Assembly: GCF_900474185.1 (NCBI RefSeq)
Contig: NZ_UCNW01000008.1
Coordinates: 496,001 to 560,000, forward strand
DNA length: 64,000 nt
Origin: Synechococcus sp. UW69
Lineage (GTDB): Bacteria; Cyanobacteriota; Cyanobacteriia; PCC-6307; Cyanobiaceae
Direction of reading: 5' to 3'
Every line of letters starts with the position of its first letter. Position 1 is the stretch's first letter. The position numbers and the translations under genes are program-made. Positions 19,712 to 29,984 of the stretch are shown here, piece by piece. A model generated the notes under the pieces. That model was not told the origin of the DNA, ran no database searches, and worked only from the letters and a program-made list of their open reading frames with translations.

Positions 19712-20287
19712 CTACGCCAGCTGTTGTCCCAAGACTGTTCGGAGCCAAGGAAGGCTGAGGCCGATCACGTTCGAATAACAACCCTCCAAGCCATCAATAC
19801 ACAGTCCGCCGCGGCCCTCGAGGGCAAAACCACCGGCACATTGCAAGGGTTCTCCACTGGCCACATAGGCCTCGATCTCGGCCTGATTCAGCGGCGCAAA
19901 CCGCACCACCGTCTCCACACACGCCAGCACGTCAGGTTGTCCTCGACGCATCAGGCAATGGCCCGTCAGCAGGGATCCACAACCACCAGCCATCCGCTGC
20001 CAACGCTCGATCGCTTCGCCTCGCCCCGTGGGTTTACCGAACACCTGTCCCCCAAAACTGAGCACGGAGTCGCATCCCAGCACCGCTGTGATCTCGGCAT
20101 CGCCAACAGGATTAAGCGCCTGAGCCACCGCCTCAGCCTTGGCCTGAGCCAGCAATTTCACCAGCTCTGCTGGATCTGAATGGTGGATCTGCGCCTCATC
20201 CACACCGCTGACGCGCACCCGATGCGGAACTCCCGCCTGCTCCAGCAAGCGGCGACGCGCCGGCGAGGCGGAAGCAAGCAAGAGCAC
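19712..20287 (-). CDS. maf: Maf-like nucleotide pyrophosphatase
   Basis: A 191-residue Maf/YhdE/YceF-family protein that hydrolyses non-canonical or canonical nucleoside triphosphates. The family N-terminus [19 protein letters not shown] is placed first by the GTG at 20287; the open frame extends 19 codons upstream with no conserved residues. Later motifs include [17 protein letters not shown] and the [14 protein letters not shown] segment. It lies 24 bp upstream (in its own sense) of the MscS gene, so they may be cotranscribed. Confidence 0.92.
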   Translation of the reverse strand: MLLLASASPARRRLLEQAGVPHRVRVSGVDEAQIHHSDPAELVKLLAQAKAEAVAQALNPVGDAEITAVLGCDSVLSFGGQVFGKPTGRGEAIERWQRMAGGCGSLLTGHCLMRRGQPDVLACVETVVRFAPLNQAEIEAYVASGEPLQCAGGFALEGRGGLCIDGLEGCYSNVIGLSLPWLRTVLGQQLA

Positions 20288-20399
20288 GGAAACACACCAC
20301 AGAACAACGCTCCTTAGGCTGCCAGGGACGGGAGGCTTCGCCATCGCTCACCCCACAGACCTGCTGGATCAACGCAGCCGCGACCGGGCCTGCAGGGCG

Positions 20400-20723
20400 A
20401 TGGGATGTCTGCCCTTCTCGGAGGCCCTCTACCGAGATCTTCAGCAGCAAGGCTTGGATGCTGGCGACCTCTGGAGCGAGCCGGGCCGCTACAGCCGCAA
20501 GGAGCGCTGGTTCCGCAACAGCGAGGCCCTCGAAGACGATCTCCGTTGGCTGATCAGTGTGGGCGTGCTGCGCCGGGAAGTGGATGGGCAGGGGCTGACC
20601 AGCCGCTTCAGGCTCACCCCCCTGGGTCGCCAGCTTCTGGATGAAGATCCTGCAATCCTGCAGCGTCAGATCCCAGTGCTGGATCGACTGCGTCACAGCC
20701 TGCGTCGGCACTGGCCGTTGTAA
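20400..20723 (+). CDS. Npun_F0494-like protein
   Basis: A small protein of at least 107 residues, helical and charged ([40 protein letters not shown]), with the look of a winged-helix-like fold. It resembles the cyanobacterial Npun_F0494 family of unknown function. The conserved-looking sequence extends upstream of this ATG ([20 protein letters not shown]), so the real start is probably a non-ATG codon between 20319 and 20399. Its stop overlaps the cobQ ATG (TAATG). Confidence 0.65.
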   Translation: MGCLPFSEALYRDLQQQGLDAGDLWSEPGRYSRKERWFRNSEALEDDLRWLISVGVLRREVDGQGLTSRFRLTPLGRQLLDEDPAILQRQIPVLDRLRHSLRRHWPL

Positions 20724-22216
20724 TGCAAACCACTCCTCGCCCTCTCATGGTGCTTGGCACCTCAAGCGGGGCTGGCAAATCACTGATGACGGCGGCGTTA
20801 TGCCGGGTGCTCCAACGACGGGGAGAGCAGGCGCTGCCCTTCAAGGGGCAAAACATGAGCAACAACGCCTGGGTGGATGCCGATGGCGGGGAGATGGCCT
20901 ACTCCCAGGCCATGCAGGCCTGGGCGGCCGGTCTTGAGCCCTGCTGCGCCATGAATCCAGTGCTGCTCAAACCCCGGGGAGACAGCACCAGTGAGGTGAT
21001 CCATGGGGGCCGGAGCGTGGGGACAGCCCGCGCAGAGCACTACTACCGCGACTGGTTCCGACCGGGTTGGCAGGCCATCCGGACCGGGCTGATGCAGCTC
21101 CAGCAGCAATGGCCCCAGGGTCGGCTGGTGCTGGAGGGGGCGGGAAGCCCTGTGGAGGTCAATCTGCAGCGCCGCGACCTCACCAACCTGCGCCTGGCCC
21201 AGTACCTAAGGGCCAACTGCCTGCTGGTGGCCGACATTGAGCGAGGCGGAGTTTTTGCCCAGGTCGTCGGCACGCTCGCCCTACTGCGACCGGTGGAGCG
21301 CCCCCTGATCAAGGGCATCCTGATCAACCGCTTCCGCGGCCGTCGAGAGCTTTTTGATGAGGGTCGAAGCTGGCTGGAGGCCAACACAGGGGTTCCAGTG
21401 CTGGGGGTGATGCCCTGGCTCAACGATCTGTTCCCGCCAGAAGACTCCCTCGATCTGCTGGAACGCAAACCCACCCGCGGGACCACCGATCTGGAGATCG
21501 CTGTGCTGCGGCTGCCCTCCATCAGCAATTTCTCCGACCTCGATCCTCTGGAGGCCGAACCCAGCGTGAGGCTGCGCTGGATTCAGCCCGGTGAACCACT
21601 GGGAGAGCCCAATGCCGTGATTCTTCCGGGAAGCAAACAGACGCTGCGCGATCTGGAGGCGTTGACCAACAGCGGACTCGGCGACCAACTCAAGACTTAC
21701 GCCCGCGCTGGTGGCTCCGTCCTGGGCATCTGCGGCGGAATGCAGATGCTGGGCCAAACATTGAACGATCCTGAGGGGCTCGAGGGCATGGATCAGATGG
21801 GGCTACAGAGCGGATTGGGACTCCTGCCCTTGGCGACCACGTTCACCGGCACGAAAAGCCTGCGCCAGCGCAGCATCCAAAGCCTTTGGCCCATGGACAC
21901 GCAGCTGACGGGATTTGAACTGCATTACGGAACCACCATCCCAGACCCCGGTCTTCAGCCGCTGAGCAGCGACCCTGGCTTGGGTTGGTGGACTCCCGGC
22001 CCGAAGGAATCGAGCGTGGTGGGCACCTACCTACACGGTCTTCTCGACAATGGCCCTTGGAGACGAGCCTGGCTCAACAGCCTTCGCCGGCAGCGTGGTC
22101 TCCAGCCGTTGCCCAACGAGCCCAAAAACCACAGCGTGCACCGTGACCTTTTGCTGGATCGATTGGCCGACGCCTTCGAGCAGCATGTGAACCTTGCACC
22201 ATTGCTCCAGCCATGA
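20723..22216 (+). CDS. cobQ: Cobyric acid synthase
   Basis: Glutamine-dependent amidotransferase that amidates four carboxyl groups of adenosylcobyrinic acid a,c-diamide in B12 (pseudocobalamin) synthesis. The N-terminal ATP loop GTSSGAGKS is at residues 12-20; the C-terminal triad glutaminase domain has its nucleophile C337 in [12 protein letters not shown], with YLHGLLDNG near the end supplying the His. Length 497 is normal. It overlaps the preceding gene by one base and the following ferredoxin by four. Confidence 0.97.
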   Translation: MQTTPRPLMVLGTSSGAGKSLMTAALCRVLQRRGEQALPFKGQNMSNNAWVDADGGEMAYSQAMQAWAAGLEPCCAMNPVLLKPRGDSTSEVIHGGRSVGTARAEHYYRDWFRPGWQAIRTGLMQLQQQWPQGRLVLEGAGSPVEVNLQRRDLTNLRLAQYLRANCLLVADIERGGVFAQVVGTLALLRPVERPLIKGILINRFRGRRELFDEGRSWLEANTGVPVLGVMPWLNDLFPPEDSLDLLERKPTRGTTDLEIAVLRLPSISNFSDLDPLEAEPSVRLRWIQPGEPLGEPNAVILPGSKQTLRDLEALTNSGLGDQLKTYARAGGSVLGICGGMQMLGQTLNDPEGLEGMDQMGLQSGLGLLPLATTFTGTKSLRQRSIQSLWPMDTQLTGFELHYGTTIPDPGLQPLSSDPGLGWWTPGPKESSVVGTYLHGLLDNGPWRRAWLNSLRRQRGLQPLPNEPKNHSVHRDLLLDRLADAFEQHVNLAPLLQP

Positions 22217-22452
22217 CCTCGATCCCCGTGCGCTGGCCCGATGGCCGCACAACTCAGGAACGCATCGGTGACGACTGGTTGGTGGCCGCCAATGGAGCAG
22301 GCATCAACATTCCCACCGGCTGCCTAGGAGGCAGCTGTGGGGCTTGCGAAATCGAGGTGAATGGAAAGGTGGTGCGCGCCTGCATCAGCACCGTGCCCGC
22401 TTCGAAATCAGCGAAACTCTCCGTTGACTTCGCCACCGACCCGCACTGGTGA
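22213..22452 (+). CDS. Small [2Fe-2S] ferredoxin-domain protein
   Basis: A 79-residue protein with the [2Fe-2S] ligands C37, C42, C45 and C57 in [16 protein letters not shown] and VVRAC. The C-x4-C-x2-C start is plant-ferredoxin-like, but the last cysteine is only 11 residues on, the spacing found in the N-terminal cluster of CoxS/xanthine dehydrogenase subunits, not the about 29 of PetF. Coupled to cobQ by an ATGA overlap and to the ClC gene by a GTGA overlap. A role as reductant in cobalamin metabolism is possible but only inferred from position. Confidence 0.85.
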   Translation: MTSIPVRWPDGRTTQERIGDDWLVAANGAGINIPTGCLGGSCGACEIEVNGKVVRACISTVPASKSAKLSVDFATDPHW

Positions 22453-23672
22453 CTCCCTTTCGACTCAGCCTGATGGCTCTGCTCACCGGAGCCTTGAGCG
22501 GCGCCGGTGTCGCTCTTGGTATGGGCTGGATCGACAGCTTGAGCCGGATGCTCTGGGGAGACCCAATCCTGGAAGGGTTGGACCGCGGCCTGCCCCTGGG
22601 CTGGTCGCTGCTCATCTGCGGCGGCTGCGGCTTGATCTTGTCGCTGCTGCATCGACCAGGCCCCACCACATTGCTGCCTGAGCTCAGGGAGACCCTGAAC
22701 GATCTGAATCATCCGGACCAGGCTCCGAAGCGCGATGAAGGCCGTGGTCTTCTTGGAGCGGCCTTGGCCCAGATCGGTGGAGGTGCCGTCGGGCCGGAGG
22801 CCCTGATGAGCCGCCTGGCCGCACTGATCAGCCAAAGGATTTGGCGCGGGCGAGACCAGAAACTCCAGGCGGCAACGGTGGCGGGAAGCCTCGGGATGTT
22901 CGGGGCGCCACTGCTCGGGGGTGCTGTTGTTGGCGAAGCCCCCCAACCGAACAGAAAACAGACTTTCCTCGACCGCTGGCTGCCAGGAAGCCTCGGCGGC
23001 CTGGCTGGTTTTGCTGCATTTCATGGCATCGGTGCCGCCAGCGGCGGATCGCTCCAACGGCTCCCCTACATCTGGCCCAGCACTCTGGGGGAAGACCTCG
23101 GCACCCTGAGCGCAGGCGCACTGGGTGGAGTAATCGGCTGCGGGCTGGGTTGGCTGCTGCTGCGCTGGCAAGGCTGGCTCAAGCGTCGCCAACTCATGGC
23201 CCACTGGCCCTGGTGGCCGCTGCTGACCGGTTTACTGCTGGGGGCCTGCATGCATTGGCTGCCATTGGTTCCCTTCGCAGGAGAAGACCAGATGCGGCCC
23301 CTGCTGGAAGGCCAGAACTCGAATGAGGCCTGGCTCCTACTGCTCTCCGCGATGGTGAAACTGCTGATGCTGGGCCTGTGTCTGGAAACCGGTTGGCGCG
23401 GGGGGGTGTTTTTTCCCCTGTTCCTGGTCGCCTGCGCGATCGGGATGGGGCTGCATCTACTCCTCCCGGATCTGGGCAGTCTTGGCAGCTGGTGCGGAGC
23501 ACTCACCGGTGCCTTGTACCGCTACGTGCTTCCTGCGCCGTTGGCTGTTCTGGTGCTGGGGCTCGCCCTACTGCAGGGGCACGGCGCGGCAGGCCTGCTC
23601 ATTGGCCTCTGCATGGCTCAACTGATCAGGCTTCATGTTTCCCCGGATGGTGGCCCTCCACCTCGCCATTGA
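22449..23672 (+). CDS. ClC-family chloride channel/transporter
   Basis: A 407-residue polytopic membrane protein with ClC selectivity-filter motifs: [17 protein letters not shown] (GxEGP-like) and [16 protein letters not shown] (GxFxP-like). The proton glutamate position is occupied by E in AVGPEA. Cyanobacterial ClC proteins move chloride, sometimes in exchange for protons. The GTG start overlaps the ferredoxin stop. The 3' end overlaps the convergent cbbX by 47 bp. Confidence 0.85.
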   Translation: MTPFRLSLMALLTGALSGAGVALGMGWIDSLSRMLWGDPILEGLDRGLPLGWSLLICGGCGLILSLLHRPGPTTLLPELRETLNDLNHPDQAPKRDEGRGLLGAALAQIGGGAVGPEALMSRLAALISQRIWRGRDQKLQAATVAGSLGMFGAPLLGGAVVGEAPQPNRKQTFLDRWLPGSLGGLAGFAAFHGIGAASGGSLQRLPYIWPSTLGEDLGTLSAGALGGVIGCGLGWLLLRWQGWLKRRQLMAHWPWWPLLTGLLLGACMHWLPLVPFAGEDQMRPLLEGQNSNEAWLLLLSAMVKLLMLGLCLETGWRGGVFFPLFLVACAIGMGLHLLLPDLGSLGSWCGALTGALYRYVLPAPLAVLVLGLALLQGHGAAGLLIGLCMAQLIRLHVSPDGGPPPRH

Positions 23673-24531
23673 ACACACGACTGGCCCGGATATCTGCCGC
23701 CTCAATCGTGGTGAGATCCAGCCTGGTCAGGGACTCCCCCATCCGCGAAAACAAACGGTTGGCCTGACGAAGACGGGCCCGATCCAAGGCATTGCGTATC
23801 GAGCGCGCATTGGCAAAAAAGGGCAGTTGACGCCGGCGCGACACGTAGTCCCAGAAAGCTGTTTCGGCCTCAGCGCTGAATTGGTAATGCTGTTCATCCA
23901 GAAGCAAGCCTGCGATCGCCATCAGCTCGTCGTCGCTGTAATCCGGAAAATCCAGATGATGGGCCACCCGTGAGGACAGTCCGGGATTGGAGCTATAGAA
24001 CGTCTCCATCCGATCTTTGTAACCCGCAAAGATCACCACCACGTCGCTGCGCCGGCTCTCCATCTCCTGCAGCAGAATTTCAATCGCCTCGGCGCCGTAG
24101 TCGCGTTCGTTATCCGGTTTGTAGAGGTAGTAGGCCTCATCGATAAACAGCACACCGCCCTGGGCCCGCTTGAGCATCTCTTTGGTTTTAGGGGCGGTAT
24201 GGCCCACGTACTGACCCACCAGATCGTCACGGCTGGCCGTGACCACATGGCCTTTGCGCAGGTAGCCCAGGCGGTGCAGGATTTGCGACATCCGCTGCGC
24301 CACAGTGGTCTTGCCGGTACCGGGGTGCCCGGTGAACGACATGTGCAAACTCGGCGCGGTGCTGGGCAGATCCAATTGCTGTCGAGCCTGATCCACCAGG
24401 AGCAGGGCAGCGATCTCACGGATCCGCGTCTTAACAGGGGCGAGTCCGATCAGCTCTTGATCGAGTTGGTCCAACACCTCAGCCACCCCGGAATCGGCAT
24501 AGGCCGATGCCAGATCAACGGAGGAGGGCAT
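23626..24531 (-). CDS. cbbX: RuBisCO activase CbbX (AAA+)
   Basis: AAA+ remodelling motor that releases inhibitory sugar phosphates from RuBisCO by pulling on the large-subunit C-terminus. From the ATG at 24531 (301 residues) the Walker A GHPGTGKT is at 68-75, the pore loop YVG at 108-110, and Walker B VLFIDEA at 127-133. The open frame begins with a TTG five codons upstream, less likely. It overlaps the acRAF gene by 17 bp and closes the CO2-concentrating island. In alpha-cyanobacteria CbbX usually acts with a second subunit (CbbQ/CbbO are absent here). Confidence 0.95.
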   Translation of the reverse strand: MPSSVDLASAYADSGVAEVLDQLDQELIGLAPVKTRIREIAALLLVDQARQQLDLPSTAPSLHMSFTGHPGTGKTTVAQRMSQILHRLGYLRKGHVVTASRDDLVGQYVGHTAPKTKEMLKRAQGGVLFIDEAYYLYKPDNERDYGAEAIEILLQEMESRRSDVVVIFAGYKDRMETFYSSNPGLSSRVAHHLDFPDYSDDELMAIAGLLLDEQHYQFSAEAETAFWDYVSRRRQLPFFANARSIRNALDRARLRQANRLFSRMGESLTRLDLTTIEAADIRASRVFNGEVEGHHPGKHEA

Positions 24532-24766
24532 CGATCTCAGCGGCAAAGGCGCGATCGGCCTCGCTCAGCTGTGCATCGGGGCTGTCCTCTTCAGGACGAA
24601 GGGTGATGTTCACGTAGGTGCGCCCGAAGCTGATGTCGGGGAAGCGTTGGGTTGCCTCGCTGTGCTCGCCAAGCTTGTCAAGGAAATCACGGGTGGCGTC
24701 GTAGCTGTCGAACTCAAAGCGACATTCGAGGCACACGGGTCGTTTCCGCTCCTGCCACTGATTCAT
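24515..24766 (-). CDS. acRAF: Alpha-carboxysome RuBisCO assembly factor (PCD-like)
   Basis: An 83-residue protein of the pterin-4a-carbinolamine dehydratase-like fold: RRFEF-type strand ([20 protein letters not shown]), then [20 protein letters not shown]. The dehydratase histidine triad is missing, as in acRAF proteins that chaperone form IA RuBisCO. It sits between chpX and cbbX, the expected location in cyanobacterial cso islands. It starts 35 bp after the chpX stop. Confidence 0.88.
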   Translation of the reverse strand: MNQWQERKRPVCLECRFEFDSYDATRDFLDKLGEHSEATQRFPDISFGRTYVNITLRPEEDSPDAQLSEADRAFAAEIDALLR

Positions 24767-24801
24767 CAGAGCCCCCCGATCAACCTGAACCTGTTGAAAA
24801 C

Positions 24802-25941
24802 CTAGAGGAGCGCCACCCGCTGGCAGCCCATCAAGCGCCCGGCCCAGGACTCCGCATAGGCCCGATTGGCCGCCTGCTGCTCAGGATCATCGCTGTCGAG
24901 CGGATGGGGCATCGTTCCAGCGATGGCGGCATTGGTAACGCAGAACATCGACTTCTGGAAGCTGACGCAGATTTGCACATGCACATCGGTCTGCCCCCGA
25001 CCGTGGTCGTCGTACCAGAGGCTTAGTTCCTCAGGCAGATGGCGGTACATATCCTGCATGCAGAGGCTTGGGGGAATCCCCGCACCCATGCTCGGAATCG
25101 GATCGGCGTAAAGGGCGCCGTACTTGAAATCACTGATGTCTGGTGAGATCTGACGTGCCTGGGCGTTGTACGACACCGTTCCCAAGAAGGGCATGCCTCG
25201 GAAGAAGACAGCCTCCACGTAGGGCACCGCCACATCCATCAGGAAGGTGAGGCCGGCTTCGGGCGGCAACACCCAGATCTCTTCACCGCCGATCGACACC
25301 TTGTATTCAATCGGGCTTCCCGCAGCCGCCACCAAACCGTCACGGATGTGATGCACCACATCGTTGACGCAGGTGACTTCCTTAATCGCATAACGGCGCG
25401 CCAGGTCGATGAAGATGTCACTCATCACCCGCCAAAACAAGCCGAGGCAGTAGATCGTGGTGAGCGAGCGAATGGCCTCAGGCGCGAAGTCGGGATAGAG
25501 GCGGTTGTTTAGAGCAAGTAGCGGATCTCGAGCCGACTTGCGCTTGATCACCCGCTGGCAGGCCTCTGCAAATTCGGGCGTGTCCAGGTAGGCATCAAGC
25601 CCCCCGGTGCCGTGCCAGAACATCGCCTTCTGGCAGTACTCGGCGTACTCAAAATTGATCCGGTCACCCAACAGGTGCTTCCAGAGGCGCTTGACGCTGA
25701 ACCCCTCATGGAAAAAGCGGAACACCGGGAAGGGGTTGAGCATCTGCTTCTCGCCCTGGTCCACCAAGTTCTTGCTGTAAGCATCGAGAACCAGGCCGTA
25801 GCTCTCCAAGACATTGACCACCTGAAGCAGATGATCGGGGGTGTCTTTGAGCAGAGGCGTATCGCTGAGCAGCCGGCGGATCAGCTCCTCCTGAGCCGGT
25901 AAAACCGGGGGCTGAACGGGGGACACGGATGTCGGGGTCAT
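24802..25941 (-). CDS. chpX: CO2 hydration protein ChpX/CupB
   Basis: A 379-residue subunit of the NDH-1MS' complex that couples electron transport to vectorial CO2 hydration at the thylakoid membrane. Conserved ChpX/Y stretches are visible (MLNPFPVFRFFHEGFSVKRL; FWHGTGGLDAYLDTPEF; LCMQDMYRHLPEELSLWYDD). Presence beside ndhF4 and ndhD4 identifies the low-affinity, constitutive system, the only CO2-uptake NDH type usual in marine Synechococcus. Its ATG overlaps the ndhD4 stop (ATGA). Confidence 0.94.
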   Translation of the reverse strand: MTPTSVSPVQPPVLPAQEELIRRLLSDTPLLKDTPDHLLQVVNVLESYGLVLDAYSKNLVDQGEKQMLNPFPVFRFFHEGFSVKRLWKHLLGDRINFEYAEYCQKAMFWHGTGGLDAYLDTPEFAEACQRVIKRKSARDPLLALNNRLYPDFAPEAIRSLTTIYCLGLFWRVMSDIFIDLARRYAIKEVTCVNDVVHHIRDGLVAAAGSPIEYKVSIGGEEIWVLPPEAGLTFLMDVAVPYVEAVFFRGMPFLGTVSYNAQARQISPDISDFKYGALYADPIPSMGAGIPPSLCMQDMYRHLPEELSLWYDDHGRGQTDVHVQICVSFQKSMFCVTNAAIAGTMPHPLDSDDPEQQAANRAYAESWAGRLMGCQRVALL

Positions 25942-27428
25942 GACAGATCTCCGGTGATCAGGCTGAGGCCCGTTGTCGCCGCTTCACTGAGGTTCGAAAG
26001 CAGCTCAGGAGCAAGGCCAAGCACCAGCACACCAAGGCTCAGGGCGATGGCCGGAAACTGCTCCCGCAACGCCACGGGGTTGAGGATACGGGGATTCACG
26101 ACCTCGCCGGGGGCAATCGCTAGGCGACCGAAGAAGGCACGGTTGACCAGCAACAGGAAATACACAGCCGTTAGGCCTGATCCCACCATCGACAGCAACG
26201 TGGCCAGGGGGAAAGGTTGGAGACTGCCGCGGAAAATCAGGAATTCGGAGATGAAGCCCGCCATCCCCGGAATTCCGGCGCTCGCCATAACGCCAATGAT
26301 CATCAGTGATCCGGTAAGGGGCAGGCCGCGCTGGGGATTCAACAGGCCACGGAGAACATTGAGGTCGCGGGTCCCGGTTTGGGCGTAGACGACACCCACC
26401 ACGAGGAACAGCACCCCAGAGATCAGGCCATGGCTGACCATCTGGAAGAGAGCACCCATCAGGCCAAGCGGTGTGGCGGCGGCGGCGGCAAGCAGCACAT
26501 ATCCCATGTGGCCCACGGAGCTGTAAGCCACCATTCGCTTCATGTCGGTCTGGGCGATAGCCGCCAGGGATCCGTAAAGCACGGAAATTGCAGCCCATCC
26601 CGCTAACCATGGAGCAGCCATCTGCCAGGCTTCCGGGAACAAGCCGAGGCAGAAGCGGAGCAGACCGTAAGTTCCAAGCTTCAGGAGAACGCCAGCCAGG
26701 AGAACCGACACCGGCGTTGACGCCTCAGTGTGGGCGTCCGGAAGCCATGTGTGGAAAGGGAAGAGGGGAATTTTGATGCCAAAGCCGATCAGCAGAGCCC
26801 CCATGAGAATCAACTGGGCCGTCATGCCCAATTCACCAGCCAGGATGGGGCGAAGGCTGAAGTCCATGGTCCCGGTGACCAGGGCGATGCCGAGGAAAGC
26901 CCCCAAGATCAGAACCCCTGAGACCGCCGTCACGATCAAAAACTTGGTAGCGGCATAGGCACGATTGGCACCGCCCCAAACCGCGATCAGCATCCACAGC
27001 GGGATGAGTTCCAATTCGTAGAACAGGAAGAAGAGCAGCAGGTTCTGGGCCAAGAAGGCTCCATTCACGGCGCCGGAGATCACCAACAACAGGGCGAAAT
27101 ACACACGGGGGCGGTTCTCGATCGTGCGAGACGCGATGGCGGCCACCAGGCAAAGCACCCCATTCATCAGAACCAGCGGCAGTGACAGGCCATCCAGCGC
27201 CAGGGCGTAATCCAGGCCAATGGCATGCACCCAGCGGGCCTGTTCCACCAGCTGAAGGCCGGCATCGGCTGCGTCAAAGGGCAACAGCAGCGCAAAGCTC
27301 ACCAGGCACTGAACCACCAGCACAACGATGGAGACATCACGCAAGCGTGCGCTCGATGGCGATCCTGGCCAAAGTATCAACACGAGGGCCCCGAGGAAGG
27401 GGATCAGGAGGAGAAGGGAAAGCAGCAT
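25938..27428 (-). CDS. ndhD4: NDH-1 subunit D4 (NdhD4)
   Basis: A 496-residue antiporter-like membrane subunit of NDH-1 with about 14 helices, including the conserved KIPLFPFHTWLPDAHTEAST region and the membrane lysine/glutamate sites (FLFYELELIPLWML). D4 assignment rests on its place between ndhF4 and chpX. In this complex NdhD4/F4 replace NdhD1/F1 and carry ChpX for CO2 uptake. It follows ndhF4 by 10 bp. Confidence 0.94.
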   Translation of the reverse strand: MLLSLLLLIPFLGALVLILWPGSPSSARLRDVSIVVLVVQCLVSFALLLPFDAADAGLQLVEQARWVHAIGLDYALALDGLSLPLVLMNGVLCLVAAIASRTIENRPRVYFALLLVISGAVNGAFLAQNLLLFFLFYELELIPLWMLIAVWGGANRAYAATKFLIVTAVSGVLILGAFLGIALVTGTMDFSLRPILAGELGMTAQLILMGALLIGFGIKIPLFPFHTWLPDAHTEASTPVSVLLAGVLLKLGTYGLLRFCLGLFPEAWQMAAPWLAGWAAISVLYGSLAAIAQTDMKRMVAYSSVGHMGYVLLAAAAATPLGLMGALFQMVSHGLISGVLFLVVGVVYAQTGTRDLNVLRGLLNPQRGLPLTGSLMIIGVMASAGIPGMAGFISEFLIFRGSLQPFPLATLLSMVGSGLTAVYFLLLVNRAFFGRLAIAPGEVVNPRILNPVALREQFPAIALSLGVLVLGLAPELLSNLSEAATTGLSLITGDLS

Positions 27429-27438
27429 CTCGAGGCGA

Positions 27439-29283
27439 TCAGGTGAGGAACCAGCTCACCGCGGTGAGGAAGAGAACGATGGCCAGAAGCACCGTGAGCA
27501 CATAGGACTGGCTCTGGCCGCTGACGCTGAGCTTGAGGCTGTCGGCGCTGGCCATGGAGAAACGAGCCACACCATTGAGCAGCCCATCTACAACATTTCG
27601 GTCGAACCAGGAGGCGAGCCGGGAGAAGCCAGCCACCACATTGACGATGGTGAGGCGATAGAAGCGCTCTGTATAAAAGTCGTAGGCCAAGAGGTCTTGC
27701 CACCAGCGCAGCAGAGGATTGAGCGAACGGGACCAGGCCTTGCTCAAGGGGAGCACCGCGCCGGCCAGCAGTCCCAGCAGGCCGCTTCCCACCACAAGCG
27801 CTGCTGCCCAGAGGGGGAAGGCCAGCAAACCATCGAGAGACTCAAGCCGCACCAGCAGCAGCGGCGTGATCAGCACAATCACGGTGAGCGCCACCATCGG
27901 CAGGGCCATCTGCCAGTTGACCTCAGCAGCCCGGCGGGACTTGATCAATGCATTGCCCATGAACACATGGCGGAACAGCCGCACCAGCCCAACGGCAGTG
28001 AGGGCATTGGTGAGCAAGAACACAGCCATGAACGGCACTGAGCGCACGCTCAGCAACTCGATCGACTGAGCAAGCGCCAGGAAACCACCCAGAGGAAGGA
28101 ACCCGACCAGGCCGGCACCCCCCACCAGGAAGGCTGTGGTGGTGGCAGGCATCCGGCTGCCCAGACCACCCAGCTCCGTGATGTCCTGGCAGTTGGTGGA
28201 AGCAATCACCCCACCAATGCTCATCGACAGCAGAGCTTTGGAGACGGCATGGGTGAACAGGAGCAACAGGGCCAGCACCGGGATCTGCAGCGCAATGGCG
28301 ATGAAGACCAGACCCATATGAGCAGTGGTGGAGTACGACAGCGTTCGTTTGATGTCGACCTGGGCCAGGGCCACCAGGGAGCCACCGATCGCACTGATGC
28401 TGCCGATCACGAGCATCACGCCGATAGCGATGGGAGAGAGCTGCAGGATCGGCATCACCTTCAACAGCACAATCGCGCCGCAGGTCACCACAACCGAATT
28501 GCGGAGAATCGAGGCGGGATTCGGGCCCTCCATGGCTTCGTCCAGCCAGAGGTGCATGGGGAACTGGGCACATTTGCCCGTTGGGCCTGCGACCAGACCC
28601 AGGCCTAACAACGTCGCCGCCAGCGGGGAGAGGGTGTCCTGGGCGGCCCAGGCATAGAGATCGTTGAACCCCATCACGCCGGAGTAGCTGCAGAGCGCCA
28701 CCACACCCATCAGCAGCAGCACATCTCCAACGCGCTTGGTGAGGAAGGCATCCCGTGCGGCGGTCACCACAAGGGGTTGGGCATACCAGAAGCCCACCAA
28801 CAGATAGGTGGAGAGCGTCAGCATCTCCAGCAGGAAATAGCTTTGGAACAGGGAGTCGCTGAGCACAACGCCGCTCATCGCCCCCTCAAAGAACCCGAGC
28901 AACGCAAAGAAACGGGCCAACGCCCATTCCTTATCCATGTATCCCAGGGAATACACCTGAGACAGCAGGCTGAGGCCCGTAATCAACTCGAGGGCCACCA
29001 GATTGGTGAGCGAAAGGCTGAAGCTGATATCCAGCTCCAGGTCGGCCACAGTGAGCCAAGGGAAGGCCAGATCCACTGGCCCTGATTGGTACACCTCCTG
29101 CAGGATCAGGCTTCCGTGAACGAAGGCCACCAGGGTCAGGAAAATATTCAGATACGCCGCCGGTCGATGCGCATCACGCCGGAACCAGCCACAAGCCCAG
29201 GGCAAAGAGACCAACATCCCGATGAACCCGTAGAGCGGGATCAACCAGGCGGTCTGCTGAGGTAGCGAAAGCTCCGGAGTCAA
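27439..29283 (-). CDS. ndhF4: NDH-1 subunit F4 (NdhF4)
   Basis: A 614-residue NuoL-like antiporter subunit; conserved regions include GKCAQFPMHLWLDEAMEGPN and VDIKRTLSYSTTAHMGLVFI. The long lateral helix and C-terminal membrane segments are present. The start is a TTG at 29283 without a clear ribosome-binding site; the next ATG removes the first helix. First gene of the CO2-uptake trio, 111 bp after csoS1E and codirectional with it. Confidence 0.94.
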   Translation of the reverse strand: MTPELSLPQQTAWLIPLYGFIGMLVSLPWACGWFRRDAHRPAAYLNIFLTLVAFVHGSLILQEVYQSGPVDLAFPWLTVADLELDISFSLSLTNLVALELITGLSLLSQVYSLGYMDKEWALARFFALLGFFEGAMSGVVLSDSLFQSYFLLEMLTLSTYLLVGFWYAQPLVVTAARDAFLTKRVGDVLLLMGVVALCSYSGVMGFNDLYAWAAQDTLSPLAATLLGLGLVAGPTGKCAQFPMHLWLDEAMEGPNPASILRNSVVVTCGAIVLLKVMPILQLSPIAIGVMLVIGSISAIGGSLVALAQVDIKRTLSYSTTAHMGLVFIAIALQIPVLALLLLFTHAVSKALLSMSIGGVIASTNCQDITELGGLGSRMPATTTAFLVGGAGLVGFLPLGGFLALAQSIELLSVRSVPFMAVFLLTNALTAVGLVRLFRHVFMGNALIKSRRAAEVNWQMALPMVALTVIVLITPLLLVRLESLDGLLAFPLWAAALVVGSGLLGLLAGAVLPLSKAWSRSLNPLLRWWQDLLAYDFYTERFYRLTIVNVVAGFSRLASWFDRNVVDGLLNGVARFSMASADSLKLSVSGQSQSYVLTVLLAIVLFLTAVSWFLT

Positions 29284-29394
29284 AACAGCGAGCGGGAAGA
29301 TGATCGAGCTGGTCGCTAGATGGCCGGCGAATCTAAGAGCCGGTCATCAGCAAAAGAGCTCTTTGTGAACGGCAATGAGGTGGCTTTTTGTCCC

Positions 29395-29931
29395 TCAGCT
29401 ACGGCGAGCTGCACCACTACCGGCCAACACCGGTTCCACTTCGTTGTGGGGGCGGGCAATGATGTGAGCAGCAACGAGGCCGTCACCGACCCGCTCGCAG
29501 GCATCAGCACCAGCACGCACAGCGGCATTCACGGCACCGGTTTCACCGCGCACCATCACCGTGACGTAACCACCACCCACATATTCACGGCAGATCAGGG
29601 TGACTTCCGCAGCCTTGGTCATCGCATCGGCTGCCTCAATGGCAGGAACCATCCCGCGGGTTTCGATCAAGCCCAAGGCCACACCGGGGACTTTGGGGGA
29701 AGGCGTCGCAGCGGGTTTAGCCACCGCCGATCTGCCACCTGAACCCGTGCTGGATCCACTGCTGCGGCGCGTCGTCGTGGTCGCGCGAGAAGTTGTTGTT
29801 GCAGGAGCAGCTTTGGCGGGGGTGGATGCTGCTGCAGAAGTGCTGGCCACTGGCTTCACATCCACGGTCTTGTTCGCCGCAGCAGAGGTGCGGGTGGTGC
29901 GACGACGGGGAGTGGGGGAAGGAGTAGCCAT
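29395..29931 (-). CDS. csoS1E: Carboxysome shell protein CsoS1E (BMC-H with N-terminal extension)
   Basis: A 178-residue protein: residues 1-80 are a Ser/Thr/Ala/Pro-rich basic extension (TTTSRATTTTRRSSGSSTG), and residues about 82-172 a BMC-H domain nearly identical to CsoS1 (ALGLIETRGMVPAIEAADAM; AHIIARPHNEVEP). CsoS1E is a minor hexamer-forming shell protein found in marine Synechococcus and low-light Prochlorococcus; the extension may face the lumen or cytosol. It follows csoS4B by 53 bp. Confidence 0.93.
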   Translation of the reverse strand: MATPSPTPRRRTTRTSAAANKTVDVKPVASTSAAASTPAKAAPATTTSRATTTTRRSSGSSTGSGGRSAVAKPAATPSPKVPGVALGLIETRGMVPAIEAADAMTKAAEVTLICREYVGGGYVTVMVRGETGAVNAAVRAGADACERVGDGLVAAHIIARPHNEVEPVLAGSGAARRS

Positions 29932-29984
29932 GGCTGTGAAGGTGTGGAAACGGAACGGAAACGGCGGAGGGAGATGGGTGGTCC

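Noticed and set aside
20723-22216. Cobalamin riboswitch controlling cobQ
   Set aside because: cobQ starts one base within the preceding gene and no leader with B12-box-like sequence was seen upstream of the cluster.
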